Assembly: GCF_034190915.1 (NCBI RefSeq)
Contig: NW_026947485.1
Location: 52,267,337 to 52,331,336 of the forward strand
DNA length: 64,000 nucleotides
Direction: 5' to 3'
Origin: Cavia porcellus
Taxonomy: Eukaryota; Chordata; Mammalia; Rodentia; Caviidae
Positions 9,818-22,776 of the stretch are shown here, in pieces. The notes beneath the pieces are model-generated. The model was given only the letters and a program-made list of their open reading frames with translations. It did no database searches and was not told the DNA's origin. The position numbers and the translations under genes are program-made. Position 1 is the first letter of the stretch. Each line of letters begins with the position of its first letter.

Positions 9818-12800
9818 TTCACTTAAGATAAAACAGAAGACAATTTGAAAAGACTATGGCTTAACCAACAGCAAGAACAATGCTCTGAGCTTCAGTGAGC
9901 AAAGCAGTGTAAGGAGGAAAATAGCTTGACCATGGAGGACTTTTTTATGTAATTTTTATTATTTTTATTTTTACTATTATTAGTAGTAGTATTTTTGAGA
10001 CACTGTCTCACTATGCAACTCAGGGTGGGCTTGAGCTCACTTGTAGCCCGAACTGACTTCAAAAGCACAGTGATCCTCCTGCCTCAGCCTCCAGAGTGTT
10101 GGGATTATAGATGTGCACCACCACACCAAATTTTTGGAAGGTTTTGAACTTTTAGAGTAGGTGATTTTACTTTCCCCTGGAAGTACTGGGAATGCTTTTT
10201 AACAAAGTTGACATATTAACATACTACTTTAAGAAAATTCAATGGAAATAATGCAACAAATTAGGGTGATGTTGCGGGAGCTCAAGTGGAAGCCAAGAAC
10301 CAAATGGGAACAATGACTGTGACAATACTGCCATGATATAAGACAACGTAAATGGTGATGTCAGTCATCATTTAAAGGGGACTAAGCTTGAAGAAATTTA
10401 GAAAAGTTCAATCTCTCATCATTTAAAAATAATGATCAGTTTGGAGAATTGTTTTCTAAACCCTTGGTATTATTTTTCTCTCATATTATGCTCCTTATGT
10501 GTTGAAATTTTTTATAGACACAATCAGTCTACTAGCCAGTTAATAAACCTGATTTCTTCCCACTTAGCCCTACACAAAGTCCTTTATGTATTACTAAAAA
10601 TATTTCTCAATTTTAAAACTGGAGAAATTGTTGAACTGACCTAGAAAAAGCTACTTATTTGGAATTGAATTTATTTGAAATTAATATCTATGGGAACTTT
10701 ATTTACTGCTAGGCATTCTACCATGTCATACAGAGAACATTTTGTACATTAAAAGGCTTTATTCTATTTTGTTGTATCATTTGATTAAAATGGGAATGAC
10801 ATTCCCTTGGGTCGCTGATCTTCTGTCCTAGGAGCTTTTGTGGTTCACTGTTCATTTTGCTCAATAAGTGCTCCTGTGGTTGTGTGTGACAGGTTTACGG
10901 TGAGAGGATGAGGTTGTCCCAGGATAGGAAGGAAGGACAATGTCTATGGAGGGGGATTCTTAGTTCATCTGTTTTATGCACACCCCAAATAAAAATTCCA
11001 GAGCTATTTTCTGGCTTCAAGATTTCTGGGCCATTTTTGCTGTTGATAATTACCATGATTTTCAAGGACCATTCTGTAATTCTAATTCAGTGAGTTTTTA
11101 AACCTGGCACAGTATTGCTCTTTAGTACTTACTACTAAAGAAGCAATTGTATAGGAAAACCAAATAGTCCTGACATTTCTACTTACCAGGTTTCACTTAC
11201 AGTTCATTTCACAGAATGACAATTAGAAGAAACAAGGAAGGGCTTTGTTTTGTTTTGTTTTTCCAGACTGGTTTCAAGGAACACTACACACAGTCTGTCT
11301 ACACAGTTGTTTGGTTGAAGAAAATGTTTCCACTCATCTTACAGCTGCATTGTAATGGAAAATTGCTCCAGGTGCCAAACCCACCAAGAATGTTCACATC
11401 GCCAAAGAGGACCTCTGCCCTTGAATACTGCACATTTCTCTTGACTTCAATAGCACAGCCACAAGTTATAAAGTGAAACAGGGCTCTGGAAGCAGGACAG
11501 GAGCAGTCAGGCTCAATTTATCCCTACTCTCTGTTGATAAGCAAAAAGATGTTTTGTAAAATGTCAGGTGAAGAGTTTCAAACGGGAAGACGGCAAGATA
11601 ATCTTTTCAGGATTTGGCTACTGGCCTCAGAGTTGCCCCTCTGCAGTGAGAAGGCTTGCTGTGTGGAGGGCTTGTGATGTTTATTAAAGATGACTCAGAA
11701 CATTAAAAAGACCCACAGAGACATTGTAGCTTCTAAGGCTGTTTTGACATCCCTTACTACAGTGTGCTATAAAGTCATATTAGAGATATTATTACTGGTA
11801 CATGTTATTGTTAGTTAAATTACAGTATATCTCTCATTCAATTTAAAGCTGCAGAAAAGTGAAAATTTCCAATACCCAAGGAAATTATTGTGTAAGAAAT
11901 TGCATTGCCCAAACTAATCTGAGAAATGAATGATTCATCTTAGGTATTCATGAAAGACACCATACTATTAGTCTAATACATAAATAAATGAAGTGAATTA
12001 TCTCATATCTATATGTAGCTTTATCTGGCTATATCAATTCCTGGGATCATATTTATGAATTCATGTGCATAATGTAATTATAAAATATTCATCATGGTTT
12101 CATTGTACAAAAGTGTAGAAATTACCTTCATACTCAAAGTTTAAGGTAAAACCCCTAGTTGAATAAAAGGGTTTTGGCTTTTCCTTTTAGAGGGATTTAC
12201 AGGATTCATCAGTGGGTATAGTTCACATTAGCATCCAGTGACATTGCTTTGTCTGTATATATTTCTAGCTGTCAACAGAATGTCCTGAGGCAATTGCATC
12301 CTGATTCTATAGCTATCTTCTATTCTTTTATAATACACAAGGGTCTAATTTTCTATCAGCAAAGCATGAAATCATGTAAGAATGCCACATAACCAGCATG
12401 TGCAAACAAGTAGCTCTTTTTCTGCACATAAAAATGCTTCATAAAATAACATATAAATTAAATCTTCTTATTCAAGTAAAGAGCTTGGAAATTGAGACCT
12501 TTCATAAAAAAAATTAGTTTTCCGTACAGAGCTGACAGTGTCATGTAATTCAAGTAAATTTGTCCCCCACTTTACATGTTAATATGTGTGACCCTATCTT
12601 TTTCTTTGATTTACAGTGGAACTATTTTATATCAGGAAGCTTTTATGGTTACAGAGAACCGGCATGTTAACTTCATTAAGATCAGTATTTAGCAATTATG
12701 AAATTAACAAAGTGATGACTGGAGGATATGACTTGCATCCAACTATGTTAGCTTTAACACTCATTCAACACTGTGAAGTGAAAGGACATAGAAACCAAGT

Positions 12801-13540
12801 GCTCATCTTTATTTATTCATAGTTTGGGTACAGTGGGACAGGCAGTCAAAGTAAACATGAATCCTCAAAAATGACACTGTAAAATATACTAAATGATGCA
12901 TTCAAGATTTCCCTTCCCTCTCTGGAAAATATCTAAGTTTGACAAAGTGTTTGAAATTATCAATTCAATGATGCCCTTAAAAGGGTTAGCTTTGGCATAT
13001 ATTTAAAATGCAGTCAAGACATATGTCTTTTCTGCTGCAAGAACTACAGGAAGCCTGGTTTAACATCAGTGAGATGACTGAAACTGCTTAAATTATCACT
13101 CACTATATGCATCTCCTATTTCTACAACTACAGGGTATTTTTAAACATTCTTTCTACATAATGTACAATTGACTTAGCACATGGCATTCATATGTCTAGC
13201 ATTAAAATAACTTGTTGTAATTTAAGCAAACACGTTTTAAATAAAAGGGAGCTAACACTTCTAATCTCCAATGCATTACATGAAGTGAAAGCTTCCATAA
13301 AAATAGATTTCTCAGGCAGCCAAAGACCATAGAGACTAGCTTTAAGAAATATATGAATCTTTTAGTTACCCTCATATATTTCAATAAATCTCACTGACCA
13401 ATTCCACCAATGATGTAATGCTGCTGACAAACTACACTGAACACAGAGGGGCACAGAATATAAATGCATTTTTCCTACAAAATAAGTTTTATTTTCTTCT
13501 GTTTTCTAAACATTAGCAATCAACGTAACAGTACTGTTCA
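9818..13540. other. No gene recognised; one B1 SINE inside
   Basis: Apart from the B1 copy at about 9990-10135, I see no coding exon, RNA gene or datable transposon here. Reading frames are short and look like chance. A (TTTTG)3-like run sits at about 11245-11262. Confidence 0.6.
9990..10135 (-). repeat. B1-type SINE (reverse)
   Basis: The minus strand reads as a B1 element: 'ggtggtgcacatctataatcc' near the 5' end, a box resembling 'ggaggctgaggcaggaggat', and a terminal 'gacagtgtctcaaaa'. The + strand therefore begins with a T-rich tail (about 9955-9990). Moderately diverged. Confidence 0.85.
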
Positions 13541-13615
13541 AAACTATCTATCTATCTATCTATCTATCTATACACACACGTGTCTATCTATACACACACA
13601 TATATGATAGATGAT
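13541..13615. repeat. (TATC)n / (AC)n compound microsatellite
   Basis: About seven TATC units at 13543-13570 are followed by two short 'tacacacac' runs separated by 'gtgtctatcta', then 'tatatgatagatgatagg'. The interrupted pattern suggests an old locus. Confidence 0.9.
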
Positions 13616-13619
13616 AGGT

Positions 13620-14575
13620 AGATTTTGTGAATTATAATTTATTTATAGCAGATTGCATATATTCAAGGAACTCACTTTGATAAGTTTGGATACAGGTAAG
13701 CATGGGTGACACCATCACAATGAGTGTAAAGTAAACACACCACACACCGCACTACTCATGTTTTGTGCCCCTTTAAAATTTCTCTCTCAGTTCTCTCTGC
13801 GGCCCCTCCTCAGTCCTCAAGTGTCAAAATTTAGTCATAATGGAATGCTTTGCACCGATAGCAGCTTGTTGATGATCTAGATTTCTTTATACTTTTTAGA
13901 ACTTAGATAAATGAAGGCGTATTGTATATACTCTTTTTATTTGGAGGATTCAACTTCTTTTACTTCACATAGTTATTCTGTGAGTCTATGTGGTAGCACA
14001 TACAAACAGTTCATTCATTTTTTGCCTATACAGGGTTCAATTTCTAAATGTTCCCTATTTTTTTTTTTATCCACACACTTGCTGGTGGGCATTTGGGTTG
14101 TTTCCAGTCTCAACCTGCTAAATAAATCTGCAAAAAATAATTCATGAATAAATGTTTGTACATCATGAACTGTCTTTCCCTTTGAGTAAATGCCTAAACA
14201 TGGAATAATTGTTTAGTAGATATATATTTCACTTTGGTAAGAAGATGCCAATCTATTTTCCAAAATTGTTGAACCATTTCATTCTTCCTCCCGCCCCCCC
14301 CCCAAACAGTGGAACAGATTCATTTCCTTTTCCTTCTTACCAATACATGGTATAATCAATGTTTTTTTATGATTGTTGTTCTGGTAGAAATATGTTTGTG
14401 TGTGCTTTTAATTGGAGTTTTGGCAATATATAATTACTTTGAGCATTTTTCTTCTGATTACTTTGCATCTATATATCTTTTCTTGATGAAATGTCTTTTC
14501 CAATCTTGTGTTCATTTTTATGGTGTCAGGTTTTATTTGTTTGTTTCAGAGCTTTAGCAATTATATATATATATA
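13620..14575 (-). mobile_element. Old L1M-type LINE fragment, antisense
   Basis: The order of landmarks matches an ancient mammalian L1 3' region read backwards: a 'gataagtttggata' block near 13679, 'accatcacaatgagtgtaaa' near 13710, 'gtatatactctttttatttgg' near 13925, and 'tgggcatttgggttgtttcc' near 14087. Together they are typical of reverse-complemented L1M 3' ends. No frame survives. It ends near an (AT)n run at 14562-14576. Confidence 0.75.
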
Positions 14576-14576
14576 T

Positions 14577-16975
14577 TCTGAGTGGCTTTATTAATGGTAT
14601 AAATTTATGTTTTCTAAAATAACTTAAATCCAAAGCATCTCTGATGCAACTCAGGAATGGTTTGGAAGCTTAGTTATTGATGGGATATTACATTCAACTT
14701 GAAATTCAAAGAACTCTGCAATCTAGACAAGAAGCAGTTTCTCCCATGTACATTTTGCAAAGAGACTTAAAATGACACACAATTATTTCTTCATGTTTGT
14801 TGTTATGTGAAGAAGGAATAAATTGCAAGATTTCTTTTATTTGGGTATAAATGTTGTGTATGTCTCCATTAACTTGTTTCATCCAACTGGAAATACCTGC
14901 TTCCATATCTATAAACCTACCATTGTCTTTGAACAAATGTCACACTTTTTTGAGCTTCAAATATCCATGACCATCACAATGCTTAGCACTAGCGTATTCC
15001 ACAAAGTTACAGTAAGTGACTTAAAAGCTCCTTTACTTATACTGTTAGTGCACATGGTGGAAAAAACAAGTCCCTTACACAATATTATATTTATTCCTCC
15101 AAAATATATTATCGTATTTCAGTTTTAGCCAGAGCAGTAACTCTAGAGAAAGCAGTTATTTAAGGTCCAGAAGTGACTGGTGCTATGACTGCCCCTGGAA
15201 AAAGAAAATGCAGATTCTTTATCAAATGAGTACTGAACCAGAAAACAAAACAACGTAAACCCTTCACATTCTGAATTCCAGAACTGAGATAGACTCCTCA
15301 AGGAATTGGTTAAGATTACTCCCTGTCAAGCAAAGCAAACTCCGGAAGATTATGAAAGGCATCTTTCATCATACTTAGAAATTATGCTGCCATCTTTCAT
15401 TATACCCAGATTTTTTAAAATGTATTTTTGTCCTTTGTGTAATATAGGATATATTCCCTTTAGTGGATATCAGCATAAAGCTCAGTGGTCTATTATTTTG
15501 ACCAAGGAAAGATAGGATCAATTTACTGATATAACCCCTTCTTTTACATCTTGTAAACCACAAAACTCTCAAATGGGACAAGCTGTGAGAAGACTGGAAG
15601 GGATTCACTTAGCCAGAGGTCTTCTATGTGTGACCCACAGATGGCATAGTCAAATAATCATGCAAGCATGTGTGGACAGGTAATCAAATATGCGTTCCAA
15701 GTTATATATTCAAAAAATAAAGACACATATACTTTAGATTCTATACTGATCAAAACAATTTAAATTATTTTTGAATTTAAGTCCATTTACTGATATTTTT
15801 TTTTCAAACAATACAAATGGAAAAAACTGTAAGGACTGTCTAATGTAGACCATTCATTTGTTAATTTTTAAAATAAATCCTATACAAAATGACTGAAAAG
15901 CAATTTATAAACTCATTTAGAATTGTAGATTTTTAGCTTTGTTTGAATATAAAATTATCTCAAGAATTCAGATAACAGCAAAGAATTAACAGTGTAAAAT
16001 AACTGTTTGGAAACAAATATACTTTGACCATTATTAATTAAGTATAAACCAAACTGGCATAAACACTATGAGATGCAAACACTTCATTTCTGGGAATGTC
16101 GAATTTGAAGAATAGAAGGAAGAGTTTAAGCCTTTTAAAGTACTAACAATTGATTCATCAGTTTATGTAATGAATTACAAGTTGGTCAAACACGTTAATT
16201 TAGAAACCTTTCATAAGCCTTGGGAAACAAAAAAATTATCGTATGTTAGGAGTTATGAAAGTCCTCATTTATTTTGGAAAATGTTTAAGTGCCCTGTCCT
16301 ACTTCTGTTATTTATGTGGAAAAGTGCCAGAGAGAGAATATGCTCAGGAATTATTATAAAACCAAGCATTTAAAAGGTTCTAAAAAACATGTTAAAATTT
16401 ATAAATTATTCTAAGAGGACAGACTGTTTTATAAATAGGAAAATAATGGAAGTAATTGATAATATACAAGACAATTTCCTTGCTGAGTTTTGATATAATT
16501 CCACCAAAAATTTAGATGAGTAATTTAATAAACTGCCAGTAGAATAAAAACGAAACCAAAATTATTGTACAAACTATGTACGCACAAGAAGAATATACTC
16601 TAGAGGTATTTATTATATATAATGGAAGAGGAAAAGAAAAGAATTTGTACACCTCTTATATATTATGCAGTAACTTATTAGCAAATACAAGATATTTTTC
16701 AATGTAGATTACTGATATAAAAATTACTTCAATTGGATATCAGTGGAAATAAAACAAAAAATGAAAAATAAAGTTTTAAAAGTAATGAGAGAGTATATAT
16801 CAATTCAAATTTATTTAAAAGAATTTTCAAATATTTGATCATTAAATGTGTCTAAAACATTACTTCTGGTTTTTTATTTTTTGTTTTTGTTTACATTTTT
16901 TGAGCAAATAAACCTGTCTAAATTTGGGTCTCTATAAAAAGCATTTTCATGAACTGCAAACTTCTTTTTCATGTC
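14577..16975. other. Unassigned AT-rich sequence
   Basis: No gene, RNA or confidently classified repeat seen. The longest frames (about 75-100 codons) have no domain-like composition and no splice or promoter context that I can identify. Confidence 0.5.
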
Positions 16976-16989
16976 AGAAAGACATAGAG

Positions 16990-17050
16990 CAAGAGGAGCC
17001 GGGGTTATAGCTCCTGGCAACTGCCAGGAGGTGAGTTGGAGTCCCAGTCT
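16990..17050 (+). repeat. ID-type (tRNA-derived) SINE with GA tail
   Basis: 'ggagccggggttatagctcc' is the A-box region of an ID/tRNA-Ala-like SINE, followed by a diverged B-box-like 'gagttggagtcccag'. A GA microsatellite directly follows at the position of the A-rich tail. Confidence 0.6.
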
Positions 17051-17052
17051 AG

Positions 17053-17099
<47 letters not shown>
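17051..17099. repeat. (GA)n microsatellite
   Basis: Uninterrupted GA repeat of about 22 units after 'agggaa'. It is pure, hence probably polymorphic. Confidence 0.95.
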
Positions 17100-17100
<1 letters not shown>

Positions 17101-17332
17101 AATCTACAGTTTTAGAGGAAGACCATTGCAGATGCTAGATAAACACTGAATGCAAGGAAATCAAATCATGTATCAACAGCTCTACTCCAACCTTTCCTTT
17201 GGAAACAAGAAGAGAAGAAGCCATGGGCCCTTCCATAATGGTCTTTCAACTGTACCGCTGTAGTGTAATGCCTTCCAACAAGCTGAAGCTTAAGAAGAAA
17301 TGATGAACGCACAGATTCATTGGGCCTCTGAC

Positions 17333-17333
<1 letters not shown>

Positions 17334-17369
<36 letters not shown>

Positions 17370-17404
17370 GAGAGAGATGGAGAGAGAGAGGGAGGCAGAG
17401 AGAG
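17334..17404. repeat. Second (GA)n microsatellite, interrupted
   Basis: GA-rich tract with interruptions ('aaacag', 'atgg', 'gggaggc'), about 240 bp downstream of the purer tract at 17051-17099. On the minus strand it gives an artefactual Ser/Leu-rich reading frame. Confidence 0.92.
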
Positions 17405-19790
17405 AAACCTCCAAAAGACCAGTATTTTAAGAAATCTTCAATACCAAGTTCTAGCCATAGTTGAATAAATAAAAATGTAGCCGTGACACATAGAAAAAAA
17501 GCTCCCAGCTCCAGAAAGAAGATCAGAAACTGACTAATTGATGTCTACTCTGACCACATCAATGAATGTCCTGCCATACTCAGTCGTGCAGGGCAGGCTG
17601 TGAGAACCAAAAAATAAAATGCACACAGTCTCTGCCCATCGGGAGATCTAGTGTGCTCTGGTGGACTGACAGGCCCCTAAGCTTGCCTTTGCCTGAGAAT
17701 TCAGTAATTTAAGAATAATATTGGCTGGCATACTCCAATTTTTTCTCTCTCTTTATTTTCTCTCTCTTCCAAAGATAAGGACAGATAGTCTTTGTTCTCT
17801 AGATATATGAATTTGGCTACTTACAAATAACAAAGAATAATCCCAGGATTGTGCTAAATAAAAACAGTAATGAGTCTTTATTATCTTGCTATTGACAACA
17901 AAGCAAAATTTCTTCTTGTGATTATCATTTTTGGCATTCACTCAGGATATTGCATAATTGTTTCTTTTCAAAAGACATGATTTTAATTGCAGAACACTAA
18001 CATTATTTTAAAATCAGTTTAGTTACATGAAGCTTCATCTACTAACATATTCCTAAATGTTAGCTCACTGCTCCTTCTCCAAATACAGGATCATCAGTAA
18101 AAAAAAGCAAAAACACTTGAGTAACTTTTCTAATTCTTACCTAGGTAGCTTAGATCAATTCCTTATGTTTCCATTAAGCCTTCTACCTTCTGACTATATG
18201 GACTTCAAATAAATAATTCCTCTCTGTAATTTATCATGTACTTAAAAACATACTTACTGTAACTGCAAGAAATGTAATTATGTTTTCCATGCCCCAAATA
18301 CAGTGTTAATTCATTCTATCCTCGAGATCAATGTGAGATTATCTCAGAATTGAAATGTATTCCTTCAACAGTTGAATATTTCAGTTTTCGTGCATGAGGA
18401 TTTAGTGTTTTTTAGAGGAAAAGAAAAAAGAAGAAGAAAAGAGAATCCTATATTTCCAATGTCTAAATTCTAGGTGCTCCTATATTTACAGGAAGGCAAT
18501 TTTTTATGATTAGTATTTAATATCTTGCACATGTAAATTTGATAGTAACTATAGTTTTTTTTTTTTTTTTAAAGCGTGGTTCAGTTTCAAGTTTTAAAAT
18601 CTAGCTACAAAAGTATGTTGTGAAGCAAGTTTTTCATTTTTTGTTTTAGGAAGCCATTGGTAAATGTGCTAGAGTTATCAAAATAACCAGAGTTTAAAAC
18701 TCAAAAAATTTACTCTATAAATAGTTCATGTACTATACTTTCAAATAATTTGATATGTCTGAATTTTGGAAAAAATCTTCCATTTACTATATGTTATTAT
18801 TTCTGAAAAATGTTATTATTATTCACGTAAAAGTATCTTCCAGAAAAAGAACTGTCTTATTGCTGCCTTTTAAAAACTATCTTAATAAATGCTTTACAGT
18901 GTTGGTTGTGAACATCATTACCAAGAAGGAAGATGACATTTTATCAATATTATAGTATTTTTAAGGAACATTGTGGCAATATGCCACTTCCAAGGATTTT
19001 TATTAAAATGAGAATTAATACAACAGCAACATAAACAGATGCCTATTTTATACCAGTTTTAGTCATAATATTCCAAGTGCTATAAACTGTTGACTCAGAG
19101 CAGATGTATACACATTTTCATATTTATTATTTTAAAAACTTCTTCCCTCCTAAAATCTCATGGCAAGTTTTTTATTGTATGTAAATTAGCAGCATTTGAT
19201 TAGGTCCTGAGGCAACTTCACCTAAGTGTTCAGAGGAATAGCATGGGATGTAAGGAAGAATATTTCATCACCGAAGTGTGTTTTCCCTTGGGGGACACCA
19301 CCATTTGATTTTGACATTTATTTGTCCTGTGCTATAAAGGACAAAACTACAGTTACAATTTTTTATACTGTGCAATAGCCACAGTGTCAAAAAAATTAAA
19401 TGTAAGAGAGTGTGTTTTCTCACAAAACAAGCTCCAGAACCAAACTTATTAAATAAATCCCTGGTTAAAATCATATTACATTAAAAAATATCATTTGACG
19501 AGTACACCGTGTTCAGTGCATGTAGAAAGGATCCGTGAGAAATCAACCTGAAGAAACAGGATTGCATCTATTAGCTGCATGGAGTTTTGTTGGCTCTCTG
19601 TACCAAAAATAATAATAATTAAAATGAAGGTTCAATATAGAATTATTAAGTTTTTGATTGTCTTACAACATTGTTAGAATCCTGAAACTATGGTGTTTCC
19701 TGATAGTTAATTTAGTTTATAGAATAATGCCTAGATATTTTGCAAAATATGTGTTACTGAATTCTAACTGTTTTAGGAGCCATTTTAAAA
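17405..19790. other. Unassigned AT-rich sequence
   Basis: No gene or confident repeat seen. There is a poly(T) run at about 18556-18570 and a purine-rich stretch at about 18417-18445. Confidence 0.5.
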
Positions 19791-19795
19791 TTAAA

Positions 19796-19880
19796 GAGCT
19801 TGAGGTATAGCTCAGTGTTAGCACAGGTTTGCTAACCATGCCTGCGGCTCTGAGTTTGATCTCTAGCATTGCCAAAAGAA
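19796..19880 (+). repeat. ID-type SINE
   Basis: 'gagcttgaggtatagctcag' carries the tRNA-Ala-like A box, and 'ctgagtttgatctctagc' resembles the B-box end. A short A-rich segment (19875-19910) follows. It is diverged, and it directly precedes a B1 copy on the same strand. Confidence 0.7.
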
Positions 19881-19914
19881 ATAAAACCATAAATAAACAA
19901 GATTTTTCTTAAAC

Positions 19915-20090
19915 CAAGGGTGATGGAACATGTCTACAATCCGAGGACTAGGGAGGCTGAGGCAGGAAGTTCACCGTGAGTATCAAGGCCATCCTAGGCT
20001 ACATCAAGGCCAGCCTGGACTACATAATGAGACTCTGTCTAAAAGAAAAAGAAGCAAAAATAAATAAATTAATTAATTAATTAAATTATT
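19915..20090 (+). repeat. B1-type SINE with A/T-rich tail
   Basis: It begins 'aagggtgatggaacatgtct', with 'gggaggctgaggcaggaagt' and 'gccagcctggactacataat' at the expected spacings, then 'actctgtctaaaag' and a tail of AAAT/ATTA repeats to about 20090. Two consecutive 'ggctacatcaaggcca'-like segments suggest the internal duplication seen in many B1 subfamilies. Confidence 0.88.
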
Positions 20091-22660
20091 GTTTTAACTT
20101 TGTCTATTATGAAATAATTTTCCACACTATACATAGTTATATCCACTTTAATCACAGTTGAATTTGATTATATTAAATGCAACTTTAAAATGTATTTCAT
20201 TTGTCTTTTTATCAAAGTGTAGCATCTTTGCAAATGATTATCCTAGTAAGAAATGCAGGGAAGGAGACTGAGGCTGGATGACAGCTATGACTTTCTTAAG
20301 ACTATTCTTAATTCTTTATTTTTTAATTATTATTGAATCTACGAGTTACAAAATATTCAGTGCAGAATCAACAAATGAAAATTTTCCTAGAAGCATTCTA
20401 AAGTTTACATCTTCCCAAATATATAACTACTTCCTGAGCTATCTCTTCAGCATAAAAATTGCAAAGCACTTTGTCCTTTCAATGGCAAAATTAAATTAAA
20501 ATTATCAAGACCTTTAGTATTCTAGCACTGGTGACTTTCTATGGATTTCAAGAAAAAGAACATTTAAGAAATTTTATGTGTCTGCTTAGTGTGGTTTTCC
20601 AAATCTCATAAATTTGAATGTGAATAATTATGTAACTAGCACATAAAAAATATGGCTATGATGTCACTGGTACCAAAAGGAAACTGAACATTAGTATGTG
20701 CTGATAGTGTAAAGAAAAATGAAATAAAATTTCTCTAAGTGAGGCAATCTTGAGCTATGAATGATGTAGCTATCATAAGTTATTAAGGATGGTCCCAGTA
20801 ATTTAACTAAAAATAATCCTCTTATTATATTCCAAAAGAGTACTCTAATAATTTAAAGGTTTGAAGTTATTCCTTTCTTTTGAAAGGAAGTGAGTTAAAT
20901 TCTTTTGAAAGAACAAATGCAGAGACATAGACTCCTTTTTCTATCTCTACAAGTATTCCTTTTTTAGTTTCAATTGGTAGTATTTGAAATCTTTCATATG
21001 ATTTTAAAGAATAGCTTAGGTAATGAAGGAAACAGAAGACAGATGATGCTTTATTTTATTTTTTTTTTAATTTGGCATTTTCCTCTTTAGTGGAGTAAGC
21101 GAATTCATCTTGTATTTGGCTCCTAAATGGGAAATCTGCAGAAGGAAGAATTAAAGGATAACTGGTCCAGCAGTTTATAAATCTACTTGAAAGTGGACGA
21201 TCAAAGTTTTTTGAGCTCAACTCATGTAGCCAAAATATAACTGTCACACAACTACTGCTCTGTGCCATAGCCAAGCATTTGCCTTACAAAAGCATTTTGT
21301 TTTTGTTATTGTTTTCAAGAAAACCGGATTCAGCTTACTTCAAGGAGATACATTTAGTGAGCTTAAAAATTGATTTCAGCAAATGAAGCCAAAGAGTACA
21401 TGGCCTGTGAAACGTTAGAAGGATGAAGTGAGACCACAAATATGACAGAGTTCCGTGAAGAAGCAAATGCAATACCAGCGTCAGATATTGTTTGTAGTAT
21501 AAATGTAAGAGATCTGAAAGAGGTTAGGGAGAGGTTGGAAGTCAGGAGGGAATCAAATCCATGCTGGACAGCTAGTGAATATGCATAATGTGAACTTTAT
21601 CTCCCCATGAGCTGCAAAGTTCTCCCACCCCCTACAGTGACTTGGAGCATGCAGTGAAGTGATAACCGGTCCATGGCCAAGGGCCACCCGGCTCTTCAGA
21701 GCATCATGCTTATGAGAGCCTTGAAACAAGTTTACAGTAAAAGCAATTGTCATTTAAAAAGTACGCTGATACTGTGACTGGAATCCCAGCAATATTTTAT
21801 CCTCTGGAAGCCTGAGACATACAATGTAAGTAAACACGTGGGAGATGTGACAAACATCTCATGGGCAAAGGGGAAGTGACAGGCACACAGAAAGTGAGTC
21901 CAGCACTAATATTGTTAAGAAAACATATTTGTGGCCCTTTTCTCAACACTGCCTTTTCTCAGTTGGGTATTTTACCACTGATCATAATTTGCCCCAGTTG
22001 ACATGAGAGGCCCTCACTAAATTCTGACTGAAAAAAAATGCATCGAGCACACAAATGCCCTTTATTCCTGACCAGGTGTATTTAATATGTTTGTTTAAGA
22101 GTCAGACAATTTCCTTAAGGAAATCATGCACATTCCACACTAATCCTGGTTCTAGCTCATGTTAGGCCTTGGCAAGGGGCCCAAACTTGCAAAGGGAAAG
22201 CCATTGCACACTGGTCCTGTGTTTGCATGAAGTGGACGCCAGCTCCTGCTGGCCACAACAGCACTGAGGGCTGTGTCTGCCGGGCCCAGGTGAGAGCGCT
22301 AAGTACAGCTCTGCAATACCGGACATTCCGTCTGCACGTGCAACTCAGGACATGAGATATGCAATGCAGTTTCTTAAAAGCATGCAGCCCACCGAGAAGT
22401 GGGTGACTTGAAGGGCTTCAAATGATTTATCTTTTTAAACATAAAATAATCTACTTCTCAAGAAAACTCATCAGAGGGGAACTGACAAATAGTTCCTTAC
22501 TTTTGCCCATTTTATTCCCTATTTCCACAATGTCTCAAACAAAATCTATCAGTCATAACAGAAGAAAAAAGATTATCCAGGTAAACAAAACTTTTAGTCA
22601 TGATAATGGTTTTTTCTTCAGATTGAAAAGTTATTACAGAAATGTTAAGGCTCTTTTTTT
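20091..22660. other. Unassigned sequence, no gene seen
   Basis: No credible coding exon or RNA gene. GC content rises modestly at about 22150-22330, without a CpG-island-like character or open frame. Confidence 0.5.
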
Positions 22661-22661
22661 C

Positions 22662-22776
22662 ATCTTTTTTTTTTGGGGGGGGGGTCTTTTTCCTTTTTAT
22701 CAGTAAGGGATCGAACTCATGATTACCTGCTTGCAAGGCAGGCGCTTATGCCACTGAGCTAAATCCCCAGCCCCTT
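22662..22776 (-). repeat. ID-type SINE (reverse), well preserved
   Basis: On the minus strand it starts 'ggggctggggatttagctca' (the canonical ID A-box start), continues through 'gcgcctgccttgcaagcagg' to a B box 'gagttcgatccct', and ends in an A-rich tail followed by a C run (the + strand G10 at about 22675-22685). It is the best preserved tRNA-derived SINE in the window. Confidence 0.9.

Noticed and set aside
22662..22776. Functional tRNA-Ala gene
   Set aside because: Only the A- and B-box-bearing 5' portion and a tail are present, without a cloverleaf acceptor end. It is an ID-type SINE.
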